DNA of 64,000 nt from Gammaproteobacteria bacterium (GTDB lineage: Bacteria; Pseudomonadota; Gammaproteobacteria; Coxiellales; Coxiellaceae): NCBI GenBank assembly GCA_030425685.1, contig JAUIAD010000005.1, positions 1-64,000 of the forward strand, read 5' to 3'. A program made the position numbers and the translations under genes. Under the pieces are notes generated by a model, which searched no databases, had not been told where the DNA came from, and saw only the letters and a list, made by a program, of their open reading frames with translations. Of the stretch, positions 10,829 to 20,902 are shown one piece after another. Every line of letters starts with the position of its first letter. Positions within the stretch are counted from its first letter, which is position 1.

Positions 10829-11467
10829 TTACCTGACAATAACCAAATGACGCTCTGCTTCTAACCCGGGAACACAAAGTGAATGCACAGTCGTTATTCT
10901 TTTTATTTCAGTTGCTTGTAGTTCGTCACATTCATCCTGTGGATAAGTGCCTTTCATAAAAAACCAACAACCATCAGGACTGAGCAAGTGCTGTGAGGCC
11001 TCAATAATATCAACCATCTTTCCCACTGCTCGACAAATAATAACATCAAAACCGACCTCAGACACAAAATTTTCCATTCTTACCTGTTCTGCTTGTAAAT
11101 TTGACAATTTAAAGGTGTTACTTGCTTGCACTAAAAAACGAACTTTTTTGCCATTGCTGTCGAGTAATACAAACTGCTTATCGGGGAAACAACATGCTAA
11201 CGGTATGCCCGGAAAACCTGCGCCTGAACCTACATCTAGGATTCGCTTGCCAGTTAGATAAGGCGCAACACTCAAACTATCTAGCAGGTGATGCGTTAAC
11301 ATCGTTGGCATATCTTTGATTGATGTTAAGTTATAAGCTTTATTCCACTTTTGTAAAAAAAATAGAAAATCAATCAGGGTATCTTTTTGCTCTGTGGATA
11401 AGTCGAGTTTTAATGGCGATACACCCGTAGCAAGCGCATTAACAAGATCTTTATGTTCTCGATCCAT
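10829..11467 (-). CDS. rsmG: 16S rRNA (guanine527-N7)-methyltransferase
   Basis: A SAM-dependent methyltransferase acting on G527 of 16S rRNA in the small subunit. The SAM-binding motif ILDVGSGAGFPGIPLA and the downstream LLDSNGKKVRFL are characteristic. The ATG at 11467 is preferred over a GTG 30 bases upstream, because AGGAA sits at a normal distance and this gives the usual ~212-residue length. It lies between mnmG and parA, the classic gid cluster. Confidence 0.95.
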   Translation of the reverse strand: MDREHKDLVNALATGVSPLKLDLSTEQKDTLIDFLFFLQKWNKAYNLTSIKDMPTMLTHHLLDSLSVAPYLTGKRILDVGSGAGFPGIPLACCFPDKQFVLLDSNGKKVRFLVQASNTFKLSNLQAEQVRMENFVSEVGFDVIICRAVGKMVDIIEASQHLLSPDGCWFFMKGTYPQDECDELQATEIKRITTVHSLCVPGLEAERHLVIVR

Positions 11468-11508
11468 CTTTACTGTTCCTAGAATTATTGGGGGCACACT
11501 AAGCGTCT

Positions 11509-13407
11509 TTAAGCATTCACTTGCTGAGCTTCCTTACGCGCATCCTTTTTCAAGTAAATTAACAACAGCGAAATAGCCGCCGGTGTTACGCCTGGAATGC
11601 GTGTTGCTTGTGCTATGGTAGTTGGTTTGATAGACAGTAATTTTTGTCTCACCTCATTGGATAAACCGGTTACCTGGTCATAACAAAGATCCGCGGGGAT
11701 TTTTGTCGACTCGTATTTTTTTTGACGCTGCACTTCTTCAATCTGGCGCGATAAGTAACCATCGTATTTGGCTTGAATCTCTAATTGCTCAACCACATTA
11801 CAATCTTCAACTGGCGTCTCTAAATCAACACACTTAACCAATTGTGGATAACTTACCTCAGGACGTCGTAGCAAGTCCAATAGATTAAACTCTCTTGTAA
11901 TTGCTTGTCCATAGGAAGACTCAAAAGCTTGTGCGGCACTGCTATTAGGCTGAACCCAAACAGAAGATAAACGCTGCTTCTCTTTTTCTATCGCTTCGCG
12001 TTTTTGTGTAAAAGATTGCCAACGGGAGTTATCCACAAGGCCCTGTGAATAAGCTTTCTCGGTCAAACGTAAATCAGCATTATCCTGGCGCAGTAACAAA
12101 CGGTATTCTGCACGACTAGTAAACATGCGGTAAGGTTCATTCGTTCCACAAGTAATTAAATCATCAATTAAAACACCAATATAGGCTTCATCACGCCGTG
12201 GCGTCCACGGTTCTTTTTCTTGTACTTGTAATGCGGCATTAAGTCCAGCAATCAGTCCTTGCGCTCCCGCTTCTTCATAGCCGGTTGTTCCATTAATTTG
12301 TCCAGCAAAAAATAGTCCTGGCATATGTTTTGTTTCTAACGACGGTTTTAAATCACGCGGGTCAAAAAAGTCATACTCTATCGCATAACCTGGGCGAATA
12401 ATATGGCAGTTTTCCAAACCTTTCATGCTGTGGATAAAATCCATTTGCACATCAAAAGGCAAACTTGTGGATATCCCATTGGGATAAACTTCATGCGTAT
12501 TAAGACCTTCTGGCTCTAAAAAGATCTGGTGTGCATTTCTTGCAGAAAAACGTACCACTTTATCTTCAATCGACGGGCAATAACGAGGGCCAATGCCTTC
12601 TATCTCTCCCGTATACATCGGCGACTGCGCTAAGCCGGCGCGAATAATATCATGCGTGTTTTCATTGGTGTGCGTAATGTAGCAGGAGACCTGCTGGGGA
12701 TGCTGGCTAACATCACCAAGATAGGACATGACTGGAGTAGGGGTTTCGCCTGGCTGCTCGGTAAGCTCGCTAAAATCAATGGAGCGGGCATCAATCCGTG
12801 CCGGTGTGCCCGTTTTTAAGCGAGCAACCGTAAAAGGCATCTCACGCAAGCGATTGGCCAATGCAATCGCAGGTGGGTCGCCAGCACGACCACCACTATA
12901 GTTTTGTAAACCAATATGAATCTTACCACCAAGAAAAGTACCGACGGTTAAAACGACGGTTCTGGCACGAAAAGTGAGCCCCATCTGGGTTACCACCCCC
13001 GCAACGCGGCCATTTTCGATTAACAAATCATCCACAGCTTGTTGAAACAAAGATAGGTTAGGCTGGTTTTCGACGATCTGACGAATGGCTGCTTTGTATA
13101 ATACGCGGTCAGCTTGCGCCCTGGTTGCACGTACTGCCGGCCCTTTGCGAGAATTTAAGGTGCGAAATTGGATACCTGCCAAATCAGTGGCCCGAGCCAT
13201 AGCGCCCCCCATAGCATCTATCTCTTTGACTAAATGAGTTTTTCCTATTCCACCAATCGCAGGGTTACAAGACATCTGTCCAATGGTTTCAATATTATGT
13301 GTTAACAGCAGGGTGTTAGCGCCCATACGTGCAGCCGCTAATGCGGCCTCGGTACCCGCATGTCCTCCACCGACGACGATCACATCAAAAGGCTTCTTTA
13401 GGCTCAT
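11509..13407 (-). CDS. mnmG: tRNA uridine-34 modification enzyme MnmG (GidA)
   Basis: An FAD-binding subunit that works with MnmE to install carboxymethylaminomethyl groups on wobble U34. The dinucleotide-binding motif [19 protein letters not shown] is at the N-terminus. The two-cysteine family block [18 protein letters not shown] is present, with Thr where many homologues have Gly. Its 632 residues are typical. It is the first gene of the mnmG-rsmG-parA-parB run. Confidence 0.97.
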   Translation of the reverse strand: MSLKKPFDVIVVGGGHAGTEAALAAARMGANTLLLTHNIETIGQMSCNPAIGGIGKTHLVKEIDAMGGAMARATDLAGIQFRTLNSRKGPAVRATRAQADRVLYKAAIRQIVENQPNLSLFQQAVDDLLIENGRVAGVVTQMGLTFRARTVVLTVGTFLGGKIHIGLQNYSGGRAGDPPAIALANRLREMPFTVARLKTGTPARIDARSIDFSELTEQPGETPTPVMSYLGDVSQHPQQVSCYITHTNENTHDIIRAGLAQSPMYTGEIEGIGPRYCPSIEDKVVRFSARNAHQIFLEPEGLNTHEVYPNGISTSLPFDVQMDFIHSMKGLENCHIIRPGYAIEYDFFDPRDLKPSLETKHMPGLFFAGQINGTTGYEEAGAQGLIAGLNAALQVQEKEPWTPRRDEAYIGVLIDDLITCGTNEPYRMFTSRAEYRLLLRQDNADLRLTEKAYSQGLVDNSRWQSFTQKREAIEKEKQRLSSVWVQPNSSAAQAFESSYGQAITREFNLLDLLRRPEVSYPQLVKCVDLETPVEDCNVVEQLEIQAKYDGYLSRQIEEVQRQKKYESTKIPADLCYDQVTGLSNEVRQKLLSIKPTTIAQATRIPGVTPAAISLLLIYLKKDARKEAQQVNA

Positions 13408-13499
13408 TATCTATCCACTTATCAGTCAAATTGTGCAATTTTAGCATAAGACTTTCTTTTTAGGAATAACCGGCCTATCATGATTGAATTCTATCATGG

Positions 13500-14042
13500 A
13501 TGAAAAAAGTCTTATTTTTACTTCTACTTGTAAGCTTAAGCTTTCAACCTGCCATTTATGCCGGTGACCATAGCCCTCTAGCAACCTCTGGCGATGTGAT
13601 ACAAATAGCACTTCCTGTTTCTGCCGCACTCATCACTTTAATGCAAAAAGATAAAGTTGGCTTTCTGCAAATGGCTGGCTCTTTTGCTGCCACGCTCGCC
13701 ACGACCTACATTCTCAAATATGCTGTTAATCGACGACGCCCCAATGGAGGGTGTCACTCTTTTCCCAGCGGCCATACAGCAATGAGCTTTTCTAGCGCGG
13801 CTTTCTTGCAACGCCGCTATGGTACGGCTTATGGCGTACCAGCTTTCCTTTTAGCCACTTATGTTGGTATTACACGCGTTGAAACAAAATGGCACTGGGC
13901 GTCAGATGTTTTAGCGGGAGCTGTAATTGGTACAGCACTGACATGGTGGATAACAAAGCCATTGCAAAAGAAACACATTAATGTGTCAGCTTATGTCGTT
14001 AAAGACGGGGGCGGAGTTGAGTTATCCACAAGCTTTGTGTAA
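13500..14042 (+). CDS. PAP2-family phosphatase, secreted or membrane-bound
   Basis: An acid phosphatase/lipid-phosphatase fold. All three PAP2 motifs are present: Lys73 with Arg80-Pro81, PSGH at 89-92, and Arg126 with His132 and Asp136. An N-terminal signal or membrane segment (about 1-21) and further hydrophobic stretches put the active site on the periplasmic side. Members often dephosphorylate undecaprenyl pyrophosphate or phosphatidylglycerol phosphate; which applies here is unknown. There is no obvious ribosome binding site. It converges with the cytochrome b561 gene. Confidence 0.85.
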   Translation: MKKVLFLLLLVSLSFQPAIYAGDHSPLATSGDVIQIALPVSAALITLMQKDKVGFLQMAGSFAATLATTYILKYAVNRRRPNGGCHSFPSGHTAMSFSSAAFLQRRYGTAYGVPAFLLATYVGITRVETKWHWASDVLAGAVIGTALTWWITKPLQKKHINVSAYVVKDGGGVELSTSFV

Positions 14043-14047
14043 AAGTC

Positions 14048-14587
14048 TTATTTCCATTTCCACATGCTCTGCAAAATATTGTCCTTGTCGATAAAGTAAT
14101 GCTTAAAGGCAGCGACGATATGTATCCCCAATACGACAGTAATAAAATATCCCGTAAACTTGTGGATATCTAAAAATATAAGGGCTAATGACTCGCTCTT
14201 TTCCACCGGTAACGCGACATTAAACCACCAAAAAAAATCTGCAGGTAATCCTTTGTAAGATTGGAATAAAACACCAGAAATAGGTAACAAAAACATCGAT
14301 AACAACAGCAACACTTGCGCAGCCTTGGAGCTTTTTAGCTCCCAGGGTTTTAGCTCTTTGCTGTGATCAGGCGCTAGGCTAAAGTATCGCCATATTATCC
14401 ACACAATAGCAATCAACAAGACCAGCAGGCCAAAAGACTTGTGAAGATTCATGGCTAAAAAGCGGGAATCTGTTTCGGCAACAAGCACCCAGGCGCACAA
14501 GTAGCCGATAAGAAGATCAACAATATAAACGACCGCATTCACTAAATGAATTGACTTTATGCCCTTAGAATAAGATTGCTTAGACAA
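14048..14587 (-). CDS. Cytochrome b561
   Basis: A four-helix di-heme b membrane protein of the bacterial YodB/CybB family, which moves electrons between quinols and acceptors and can scavenge superoxide. Four hydrophobic segments and membrane histidines (for example in MNLHKSFGLLVLLIA, and in DIHKFTGYFITVVLGIHIVAAFKH) match heme ligands of the family. Its 179 residues are typical. It converges with the PAP2 gene 5 bp away. Confidence 0.85.
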   Translation of the reverse strand: MSKQSYSKGIKSIHLVNAVVYIVDLLIGYLCAWVLVAETDSRFLAMNLHKSFGLLVLLIAIVWIIWRYFSLAPDHSKELKPWELKSSKAAQVLLLLSMFLLPISGVLFQSYKGLPADFFWWFNVALPVEKSESLALIFLDIHKFTGYFITVVLGIHIVAAFKHYFIDKDNILQSMWKWK

Positions 14588-14653
14588 CGTTCCACTTCCT
14601 TGCTTATTATTGTCTCTTCCACAGTATACAGCAGTTTTAACGCCACATGGATA

Positions 14654-16030
14654 TTACTTACCTATACAAAAACTTGAAAAAATCTCACCCAGCAAATCAT
14701 CAGAAGTAAACTCACCGGTAATCTCACCCAAAGCAACTTGCGCTAAACGCAAGTCTTCTGCTAATAACTCACCCGCTTGATGCTCTTGCAATTGGTACAA
14801 ACCTTTTTGCAAAAATTCTTCCGCTCTTAATAGCGCTTGCAGATGCCTTCGTCTGGCGATAAACACCCCTTCTTTTGATTGCTCGTAACCCATAAAGTTT
14901 TTTAAATAATCCTTTAATAATTCCAAGCCTGCATACTCTTTAACAGAAATATTGATAACAGTAACGTCTTTATTTTTTAAAACAGCTGGTCTTTCATTTA
15001 TTTTATCGATTTTATTTCTAATAATAACAACAGGGACATTTTCTGATAAATCTATATTTTTAAAAACGGTGCTAATTTCTTTGTGTGGGTCAATATTATT
15101 GATAACACTACCGTCAACGACCAACAATACTAAATCTGCTTTTTTCATTTCTTCTTTTGCGCGACGCAGACCTTCTTGCTCAACACGATCAGTGGTATCA
15201 CGCAAGCCAGCCGTGTCAACAATATGCAAAGGCATACCATCGATATGAATATATTCTCTTAAAACGTCACGCGTTGTGCCAGCAATATCCGTAACAATTG
15301 CCGACTCTTTGCCACTTAAACAATTTAACAAACTTGATTTTCCCGCATTAGGTTCTCCAGCAATAACAACCGTCATCCCTTCTTGCAATAACGCTCCCTG
15401 TTTTGCTGTTGCACGCACCTTTTCAACTTCTTGCAAAATAGTTTTTAAATCTGACTGCACATTGCTTTCCGATAAGAAATCGATATCTTCTTCAGGAAAA
15501 TCAATCGACGCCTCAACCATTTTTCGTAGTTGTATCAGTTGATCCAGCAACACATGAATCCGTTTGGAAAACTCACCTTGTAAAGAGCGCATCGCACTTC
15601 GTGCCGCCTGTTCAGAATCAGCATTAATTAAATCAGCAATCGCTTCGGCTTGAGCGAGATCCATTTTATTATTTAAAAACGCACGTTCAGAAAACTCACC
15701 TGGGCGAGCAATGCGAGCCTGTTGTTTTACAACTTCTTGCAGCAAGCGATCCACAACAACAGGGCCACCATGCCCATGCAGCTCCAAAACATCTTCGCCA
15801 GTAAATGAATTAGGGGAGGGGAAGTAGATAGCAATGCCTTTATCAAGAACTTGCTTGCCATCGTCATAAAACTCACTCAATGTTGCTTGGCGTGGCTTGG
15901 GAATAAAACCAAGAATGGCGCTGGCAATTTTAGAGGCGTTTTTACCAGAGATACGCACAATGCTGACGCCACCCCGACCGGGTGGCGTCGCTTGCGCAAC
16001 AATCGTATCTAGATCACTTTTTCCAAACAC
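14654..16030 (-). CDS. mnmE: tRNA modification GTPase MnmE
   Basis: The GTPase partner of MnmG for U34 modification. It has an N-terminal tetrahydrofolate-binding domain, a central G domain with [14 protein letters not shown] (G1), IAGTTRD (G2), DTAGLR (G3) and NKID (G4), and the C-terminal FCIGK in which the cysteine is conserved. Its 458 residues are typical. The start overlaps the end of yidC by 17 bp, giving a coupled rpmH-rnpA-yidD-yidC-mnmE series. Confidence 0.97.
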   Translation of the reverse strand: MFGKSDLDTIVAQATPPGRGGVSIVRISGKNASKIASAILGFIPKPRQATLSEFYDDGKQVLDKGIAIYFPSPNSFTGEDVLELHGHGGPVVVDRLLQEVVKQQARIARPGEFSERAFLNNKMDLAQAEAIADLINADSEQAARSAMRSLQGEFSKRIHVLLDQLIQLRKMVEASIDFPEEDIDFLSESNVQSDLKTILQEVEKVRATAKQGALLQEGMTVVIAGEPNAGKSSLLNCLSGKESAIVTDIAGTTRDVLREYIHIDGMPLHIVDTAGLRDTTDRVEQEGLRRAKEEMKKADLVLLVVDGSVINNIDPHKEISTVFKNIDLSENVPVVIIRNKIDKINERPAVLKNKDVTVINISVKEYAGLELLKDYLKNFMGYEQSKEGVFIARRRHLQALLRAEEFLQKGLYQLQEHQAGELLAEDLRLAQVALGEITGEFTSDDLLGEIFSSFCIGK

Positions 16031-17753
16031 GTTTTTTATTCTCTAGCTTCTTGGTGACATACCATTGCTGGAGCATCTGCACACAGTTATTGACTAACCA
16101 ATACAGCACCAAACCAGCTGGGAAGTTTAAGAAAATAAACGTCATAACCACCGGCAAGATCAACATCATTTTTGCTTGCGCTGGGTCTGCTGATGTAGGC
16201 GTAAGTTTTTGCTGTAGCAACATACTTATCCCCATCAAAATAGGTAAGACATAATATGGATCTTTTACTGACAGGTCATGAATCCAAAAAATAAAAGGCG
16301 CTTGGCGTAACTCAACACTTTCCATTAACACATAGTACAATGCGATAAAGACTGGAATTTGAATTAGCATCGGCAAACAGCCACCGAGCGGATTGATTTT
16401 TTCTTTTTTGTATAATTCCATCGTCGCTTTACTAAGCGCCTGACGATCATCACCAAAGCGATCTTTTAACTGCTTAATACGAGGCTGCAATTCACGCATC
16501 TTAGCCATCGAACGAAAGCTAGCAGCTGACAATGGATAAAGAATAAATTTAATAATAATGGTCGTAATAACAATCGCCCATCCCCAGTTACCGACAACAT
16601 GTTGCACCATGTTTAACAACCAGAAAACAACGATAGCTACCCACCATAACCAGCCGTAATCAACTGTATGGTCTAAACCAACCGCTAGCGGTTTTAAGTT
16701 CTTAGCTATCTCAGGCCCAACATATAAAACAGCATGCGTTTGCACCGTCTCGCCAGGAACAACAGATATTTCAGGGCTAACAAAACCAACGGTATAAACA
16801 TTATTACCCAAGTCTGAAGGTGCAACGTGGGTATAAAACTGGCTCGTTAAATTAGGGTTGCCCGGGATCCATGAAGAAAGAAAATAGTGCTGCTGCATAG
16901 CTACCCAGCCGGCAGTGTTGGTGCGATTTAAATTTTCTTCATCCATTTTTTTATAGGATATTTTTTCATAGGGCGTTTCTGGGCTAGATACAGCCGCACC
17001 GTTGTAAGGGTGTAAACCAAAGAAATGGGTGGAAACATCCTGTTTGCGACGAACTAACTGCGTGTAAAGATTACCAGACCATAACTTCGATGCTTCACTT
17101 TTTATAATGTAATTTATTCTAACAGCATAGTTATTAGGTTTAAAAATATATTGCTTGCTTATCACTAAACCATTCGGTGCTTTTCCTTTCATAGTAACAA
17201 CTAACTGATCCTGACCAGGCTCTAGTGTGTAGCTGCTCTTTTCTGATGAAAACAGAATCGGCTTTTTATTGTTTAGGTTTGTTAAACCGCTTTGTGCGAC
17301 ATAAAGACTTTTCGATGTTGGACTGAGTATCTGCACAGGGACACTTTTATCTTTCAGTGATAACGGGTACTTTAACAAGTAAGCTGCAACTACATTGCCT
17401 CCGGATTTGCTGATTTGATATTCAATAACATCCGTTCTTACAGTGATAACACCATCTGCTTTTACTTTCTTACCCGCATCTTGGCTCAACTTCGTTTCTG
17501 GTGAGGCTTTTTTAGCAACACCACCATTGCCCATTGGCACTTTCGGTGCTATTTCCTGCTTTGAGCTATAAGCACCAGGAACAAAGTTTCCTTGTGACGA
17601 ACCTTTCGCTCCCCCAGCTTGCTGACCCGACTGTGACTCAGCGACCGGCTTTGACGGAGGTGCTGGCGGGTAATCTTTAAACCAAGCGTTCCATAAATAG
17701 ACAGCCAAGAGGGCTACAACAACATAACTGATAATGCGTCTTACTGAGTTCAT
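16014..17753 (-). CDS. yidC: Membrane protein insertase YidC
   Basis: An insertase for inner-membrane proteins, alone or with SecYEG. It has an N-terminal membrane anchor (about 8-22), a low-complexity Ser/Lys/Gly linker, a large periplasmic beta domain, then the conserved core with [20 protein letters not shown] and a basic tail ending VWKK. Its 579 residues match the proteobacterial form. The ATG overlaps the yidD stop by 4 bp. Confidence 0.97.
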   Translation of the reverse strand: MNSVRRIISYVVVALLAVYLWNAWFKDYPPAPPSKPVAESQSGQQAGGAKGSSQGNFVPGAYSSKQEIAPKVPMGNGGVAKKASPETKLSQDAGKKVKADGVITVRTDVIEYQISKSGGNVVAAYLLKYPLSLKDKSVPVQILSPTSKSLYVAQSGLTNLNNKKPILFSSEKSSYTLEPGQDQLVVTMKGKAPNGLVISKQYIFKPNNYAVRINYIIKSEASKLWSGNLYTQLVRRKQDVSTHFFGLHPYNGAAVSSPETPYEKISYKKMDEENLNRTNTAGWVAMQQHYFLSSWIPGNPNLTSQFYTHVAPSDLGNNVYTVGFVSPEISVVPGETVQTHAVLYVGPEIAKNLKPLAVGLDHTVDYGWLWWVAIVVFWLLNMVQHVVGNWGWAIVITTIIIKFILYPLSAASFRSMAKMRELQPRIKQLKDRFGDDRQALSKATMELYKKEKINPLGGCLPMLIQIPVFIALYYVLMESVELRQAPFIFWIHDLSVKDPYYVLPILMGISMLLQQKLTPTSADPAQAKMMLILPVVMTFIFLNFPAGLVLYWLVNNCVQMLQQWYVTKKLENKKRVWKK

Positions 17754-18028
17754 TCGCTTTTCAACTTCTTATTACTGTGGGACTCGGGCACAGGATCGTA
17801 CCCACCAGGGTTAAAAGGGTGGCAGCGCAGCAGTCTTCTACCACCTAAAAAACACCCCCGCCAAACGCCGCGCTGTCTAATAGCTTGAACAGTGTAGTGT
17901 GAGCAGGAGGGATAAAATCGGCAACGGTCACCTAGCCATGGGCTAATAACCTGTTGATAAATCTTAATTACCACAATCAAGATTGATTTTGAGACTTGGC
18001 TAGCTTTGTTAATAGCTGATTTATACAT
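17750..18028 (-). CDS. yidD: Membrane protein insertion efficiency factor YidD
   Basis: A small cytoplasmic-face factor that assists YidC-dependent insertion. The family signature is [27 protein letters not shown] followed by [12 protein letters not shown], with its conserved cysteines. Its 92 residues are typical. It overlaps the end of rnpA by 52 bp, a known feature of this cluster, and overlaps yidC by 4 bp. Confidence 0.95.
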   Translation of the reverse strand: MYKSAINKASQVSKSILIVVIKIYQQVISPWLGDRCRFYPSCSHYTVQAIRQRGVWRGCFLGGRRLLRCHPFNPGGYDPVPESHSNKKLKSE

Positions 18029-18333
18029 TGCCGCAACTCTTGTTTGTCCGCATTGGATGCGCCTTTTTTTGCCACTAAAATCACATCAATACGCGGCAAA
18101 TCTTGTTGCATCAAACGAAACCCTTCTTTGGCTATACGCCTTAACTGGTTTCGATCAACGGCATGCCGCACATTTCGTTTACTCGCAATCACGCCAAGCC
18201 TAGGATACTCTAGCGTGTTTTGGCGATAGTATACCAAAAAGTAGCGCCCAAACAATCGCTTGCGCTTTTTAAAAACGTGGTCAAAGTCTGATTTTTGACG
18301 AACGCGCTGTTTATTTTTAAAGCAAAAGCTCAT
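17977..18333 (-). CDS. rnpA: Ribonuclease P protein component
   Basis: The protein cofactor of RNase P, helping the RNA subunit bind pre-tRNA. The RNR-type motif appears as [17 protein letters not shown], and the N-terminal LRRKSDF-like segment is [17 protein letters not shown]. Its 118 residues are normal. Its ATG shares one base with the rpmH stop (TAATG) and its 3' end overlaps yidD. Confidence 0.95.
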   Translation of the reverse strand: MSFCFKNKQRVRQKSDFDHVFKKRKRLFGRYFLVYYRQNTLEYPRLGVIASKRNVRHAVDRNQLRRIAKEGFRLMQQDLPRIDVILVAKKGASNADKQELRQCINQLLTKLAKSQNQS

Positions 18334-18467
18334 TAAGCAGATAGACGCTTGCGACCTTTTCGACGACGTCGGTTAATTACTGCTCGACCGCCAGCGGTAG
18401 CCATTCTGGCACGAAAGCCATGAGTACGTTTACGCTTTATTTTGCTGGGCTGAAAAGTTCTTTTCAT
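18333..18467 (-). CDS. rpmH: Ribosomal protein bL34
   Basis: A 44-residue, highly basic protein of the large subunit. It begins [18 protein letters not shown] and continues [20 protein letters not shown], which is the bL34 consensus. It lies directly upstream of rnpA with a 1-base overlap, as in most bacteria, and behind a strong promoter. It is the boundary gene next to the oriC candidate. Confidence 0.97.
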   Translation of the reverse strand: MKRTFQPSKIKRKRTHGFRARMATAGGRAVINRRRRKGRKRLSA

Positions 18468-18506
18468 ACCTATTCTCTTGATTCCAATTTAGTCATAAGA
18501 CCCGAG

Positions 18507-18535
18507 ATCATAGAGCAGGCAAGATAAACTGTCAA
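18507..18535 (-). promoter_or_regulatory. Strong sigma70-type promoter of rpmH-rnpA-yidD-yidC-mnmE
   Basis: On the minus strand a consensus TTGACA (18535-18530) and TATGAT (18512-18507) are separated by 17 bases. The predicted start is about 30-35 bases before the rpmH ATG. It is one of the best promoter matches in the window. Confidence 0.7.
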
Positions 18536-18553
18536 ATGGAAATTCATATTACC

Positions 18554-18857
18554 AGGAGTTTCGCACTTTCAGTGCAAACCTCCTTCCTGGTTATATTTCG
18601 CCTATGCGAGACAAGCTCGCATGGACGGCCTGTGCCCGTTAGGGTGCGATTCAAGGGGAGAATCCCGATTCTCCCCTTGAAAATCCCCATCGGGATTTGT
18701 TTTGAGTTTCGCACTTTCAGTGCAAACCTCCTTCCTGGTTATATTTCGCCTATGCGAGACAAGCTCGCATGGACGGCGATTCAAGGGGAGAATCCCGATT
18801 CTCCCCTTAAAAATCCCCATCGGGATTTGTTTTGGTTCGCACAAGTGCGAAACTCCT
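18554..18857. repeat. Tandem pair of palindrome-rich repeat elements with 13-bp inverted ends
   Basis: Two fused copies of the element seen whole at 41940-42113, here in reverse orientation. Unit 1 runs from AGGAGTTTCGCAC at 18554 to about 18703 and loses its outer end. Unit 2 runs from about 18704 to CTCCT at 18857 and lacks the internal segment around the GTGCCCGTTAGGGTGC stem. Each unit is a string of small hairpins, including the GGGGAGAATC/GATTCTCCCC stem. Open frames crossing it are artefacts of the repeat. Confidence 0.85.
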
Positions 18858-18918
18858 AATTACTATATATCTTTATATTTAAAGATTAGTAGTAGTTATT
18901 ATAGTGTTGACCTTTTTC

Positions 18919-19354
18919 TGTGGGTAACAGGTTATTTCTAAAAATATTCAATAGGTTACATCAATCAAAACTAGGCTTATATCGGCTTATTATTTTATGC
19001 TCTTCTTGATTATGGATTGGGGATAACTAGGGGGTTGTGGAAATAACCCTTTTTCATACACATTTTATCCACAGTTCATCTTCTGCTTTTCCTTTCTTTT
19101 GTCAACAAGGGGAATATTTTAATGATTTTAAAAATCCTCATGTTCTCTACTATTACATTTATATATATAAATAGTAGTTGTTATTATAGTAGGGTGTATA
19201 ACTGCTTTTTTATGAAAAAACATATATAAAACAATGTGTTGCAGGCTTTAATTTTGTGGATAACTCTGTTGAAAACCAACCGGTTACCGGTGGGGAGTTA
19301 GTATAACTTTCGACTTTATCAATGATATCCCCGGTCTATCACAACTTATCCACA
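18919..19354. other. Candidate replication origin (oriC)
   Basis: About 600 bp of noncoding DNA follow the repeat next to rpmH. It holds three perfect DnaA boxes: TTATCCACA at 19065-19073 and 19346-19354 on the plus strand, and at 19255-19263 on the minus strand. One-mismatch boxes are at 18919-18927 and 19018-19026. Between the first two perfect boxes lies a strongly AT-rich stretch (about 19110-19230), with an inverted repeat CTACTATT/AATAGTAG at 19147-19176, a plausible unwinding element. Position beside rpmH is the usual gammaproteobacterial location. dnaA itself is not adjacent. Confidence 0.65.
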
Positions 19355-19397
19355 GATTGGCTACTGTTTTATTAAAGTTTTTCCAACGCAAGTTAAT

Positions 19398-19425
19398 TTG
19401 AGGCCGTTGTAACTGCTGTTATAAT
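19398..19425 (+). promoter_or_regulatory. Promoter of the universal stress protein gene
   Basis: TTGAGG (19398-19403) and a consensus TATAAT (19420-19425) are separated by 16 bases, about 35 bases before the uspA-like ATG. Confidence 0.5.
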
Positions 19426-19460
19426 AAAAACTCTTAACATTTTGATAAGGAATTTCAGGA

Positions 19461-19895
19461 ATGGGTAAATATAAGACAGCTGTTGTGGCTCTTGAGCTCA
19501 ATAGCGACTCTGATCAACGGTTGCTTGATATAACAAAAGAGCTTATAGAGGGAGGCACATCTGTTTATCTTGTTCATGCTGTTGAGCATATGAGTAGCTA
19601 CGGCGCCGCTTACGGCGTTTCAGCGGGCGTTGATGTTGAAGAGGTTCTGCTAGAGGAAGCTAAGAAAAACATGCTAGCGATCACTGAGAGCCTTTCCTTG
19701 CCGGCTGACAAGGGGATTGTGAAGATAGGTCCGGCTAAGTTCCTTATTCTCGAAGAAGCCGCTACAGTAACCGCTGATGTGATTGTTGTTGGCAGTCATG
19801 GGCGTCATGGTGTGCGCTTGTTATTGGGTTCAACAGCCAATGCTATCCTTCATGGTGCAAAGTGTGATGTTTTAGCCATTCGCCTAAGAGGCTAA
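19461..19895 (+). CDS. Universal stress protein (UspA family)
   Basis: A cytoplasmic nucleotide-binding-fold protein of 144 residues. The C-terminal GSHGRHGVRLLLGSTANAIL matches the Usp G-2x-G-9x-G(S/T) ATP-binding signature and belongs to the UspA/UspG-like group. It begins VVALELNSDSD, where the family usually has an Asp-containing loop. It is monocistronic or reads into the two small membrane protein genes 50 bp downstream. Confidence 0.9.
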   Translation: MGKYKTAVVALELNSDSDQRLLDITKELIEGGTSVYLVHAVEHMSSYGAAYGVSAGVDVEEVLLEEAKKNMLAITESLSLPADKGIVKIGPAKFLILEEAATVTADVIVVGSHGRHGVRLLLGSTANAILHGAKCDVLAIRLRG

Positions 19896-19945
19896 TGGTA
19901 TTCTTTGTTTGCTGTCAGTTTGCAGGTGGTGTATGGTGACTTTTA

Positions 19946-20410
19946 ATGTCCATCAGCATTATTAAGTTTATCCATATCACCTTGAGTATCAGCTTTCTGG
20001 GCTTGCAGGTTTCGTCTTATTACTATCTGTCTACAGCCATTAAAGAGAGGACTGTTAAATTAATTGACTATTCATTGCGAAACACTCTCATGGTGGATGC
20101 TGTTTTATTTTTTGTCGTGATCGCGATGTTTTCTACTTGTGCTTATTTAGTTTTTCATGAGCCAGGTTTTTCGTTTCAGATTCCTTGGGTGCATGCGGCT
20201 TGTGTTTATTTGTCGGTTGTTTTTATTCTTTTTTTAGTAAATATGCTGATTAAATATGTTAATTTGCAAAAAATTAACCGCGGAGTTTTTGAGATATTTC
20301 GCTACAAATATGTGTTGCATGGCAATTATATTCTGATAATAGTGGGATTAATTATTATTATTCATGATGCTGTTATGCGTAGCACATGGTTTTCTCTTTT
20401 TTCTGCTTAG
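19946..20410 (+). CDS. Small four-helix membrane protein, DUF2269/CopD-like
   Basis: A 154-residue inner-membrane protein with about four hydrophobic helices and a histidine near the start of helix 1 (FIHITL), similar in plan to its downstream neighbour. It could be a paralogue or partner in a heterodimeric b-type cytochrome-like unit. This rests on topology only, as no definite family motif is visible. The spacing to the next gene is 10 bp, so they are probably co-transcribed. Confidence 0.6.
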   Translation: MSISIIKFIHITLSISFLGLQVSSYYYLSTAIKERTVKLIDYSLRNTLMVDAVLFFVVIAMFSTCAYLVFHEPGFSFQIPWVHAACVYLSVVFILFLVNMLIKYVNLQKINRGVFEIFRYKYVLHGNYILIIVGLIIIIHDAVMRSTWFSLFSA

Positions 20411-20420
20411 GGAATGATAC

Positions 20421-20897
20421 ATGTTGTATGAATGGCTTAAATTTGTACATATTATCAGCGCGTCTGTTTTGTTCGGCTCAGGTATCGGTACCGCTTTTTA
20501 TATGTTTTTGGCCAACATACGAAAGGATAAAGATATTGAGGTGATTGCTCGTGCTACGAAGCGGGTTGTGAGGGCGGATTGGTATTTTACGGGCACGTCG
20601 GGGGTGCTACAGCCTCTCACAGGTTTTTCGCTTCTTTACCTTAAACATTTCTCCTTTACCGCTTCTTGGGCGCTTATCGTTGTTGGTGGCTATGTTATCG
20701 CGGGTGTTTGTTGGTTTATTGTCGTTTACTTGCAGATACAGTGTTATCGCATGGCTGTTCAGGCGGTCAGTTTAAAGACTGAATTGCCGCGTCGTTATTA
20801 TGGCTATTTTTTTTCCTGGCTTGCACTTGGGGTGCCCGCCTTTTCTGCTTTATTGGTTGTTTTATTTTTTATGGCTAATAGCCCATTTTCAGCTTGA
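20421..20897 (+). CDS. DUF2269-like integral membrane protein
   Basis: 158 residues and four membrane helices. The N-terminal WLKFVHIISASVLFGSGIG and the Trp-rich region RADWYFTGTSGVLQPLTG resemble the DUF2269 (predicted integral membrane) family, in which conserved histidines may bind heme. GGGAA precedes the ATG. It forms a two-gene unit with the previous gene. The function is unknown. Confidence 0.7.
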   Translation: MLYEWLKFVHIISASVLFGSGIGTAFYMFLANIRKDKDIEVIARATKRVVRADWYFTGTSGVLQPLTGFSLLYLKHFSFTASWALIVVGGYVIAGVCWFIVVYLQIQCYRMAVQAVSLKTELPRRYYGYFFSWLALGVPAFSALLVVLFFMANSPFSA

Positions 20898-20902
20898 TGA
20901 AA

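Noticed and set aside
13441-13629. 62-codon minus-strand frame opposite the PAP2 gene start
   Set aside because: It overlaps the PAP2 signal peptide region on the other strand and has no coding features.
14022-14030. Perfect DnaA box inside the PAP2 gene
   Set aside because: It is single and within a coding sequence; no cluster or AT-rich stretch surrounds it.
18536-18941. Open frames of 80-107 codons across the repeat next to rpmH
   Set aside because: They are the translated palindromic element, appear on both strands, and match the similar frame at 41953-42168 for that reason.
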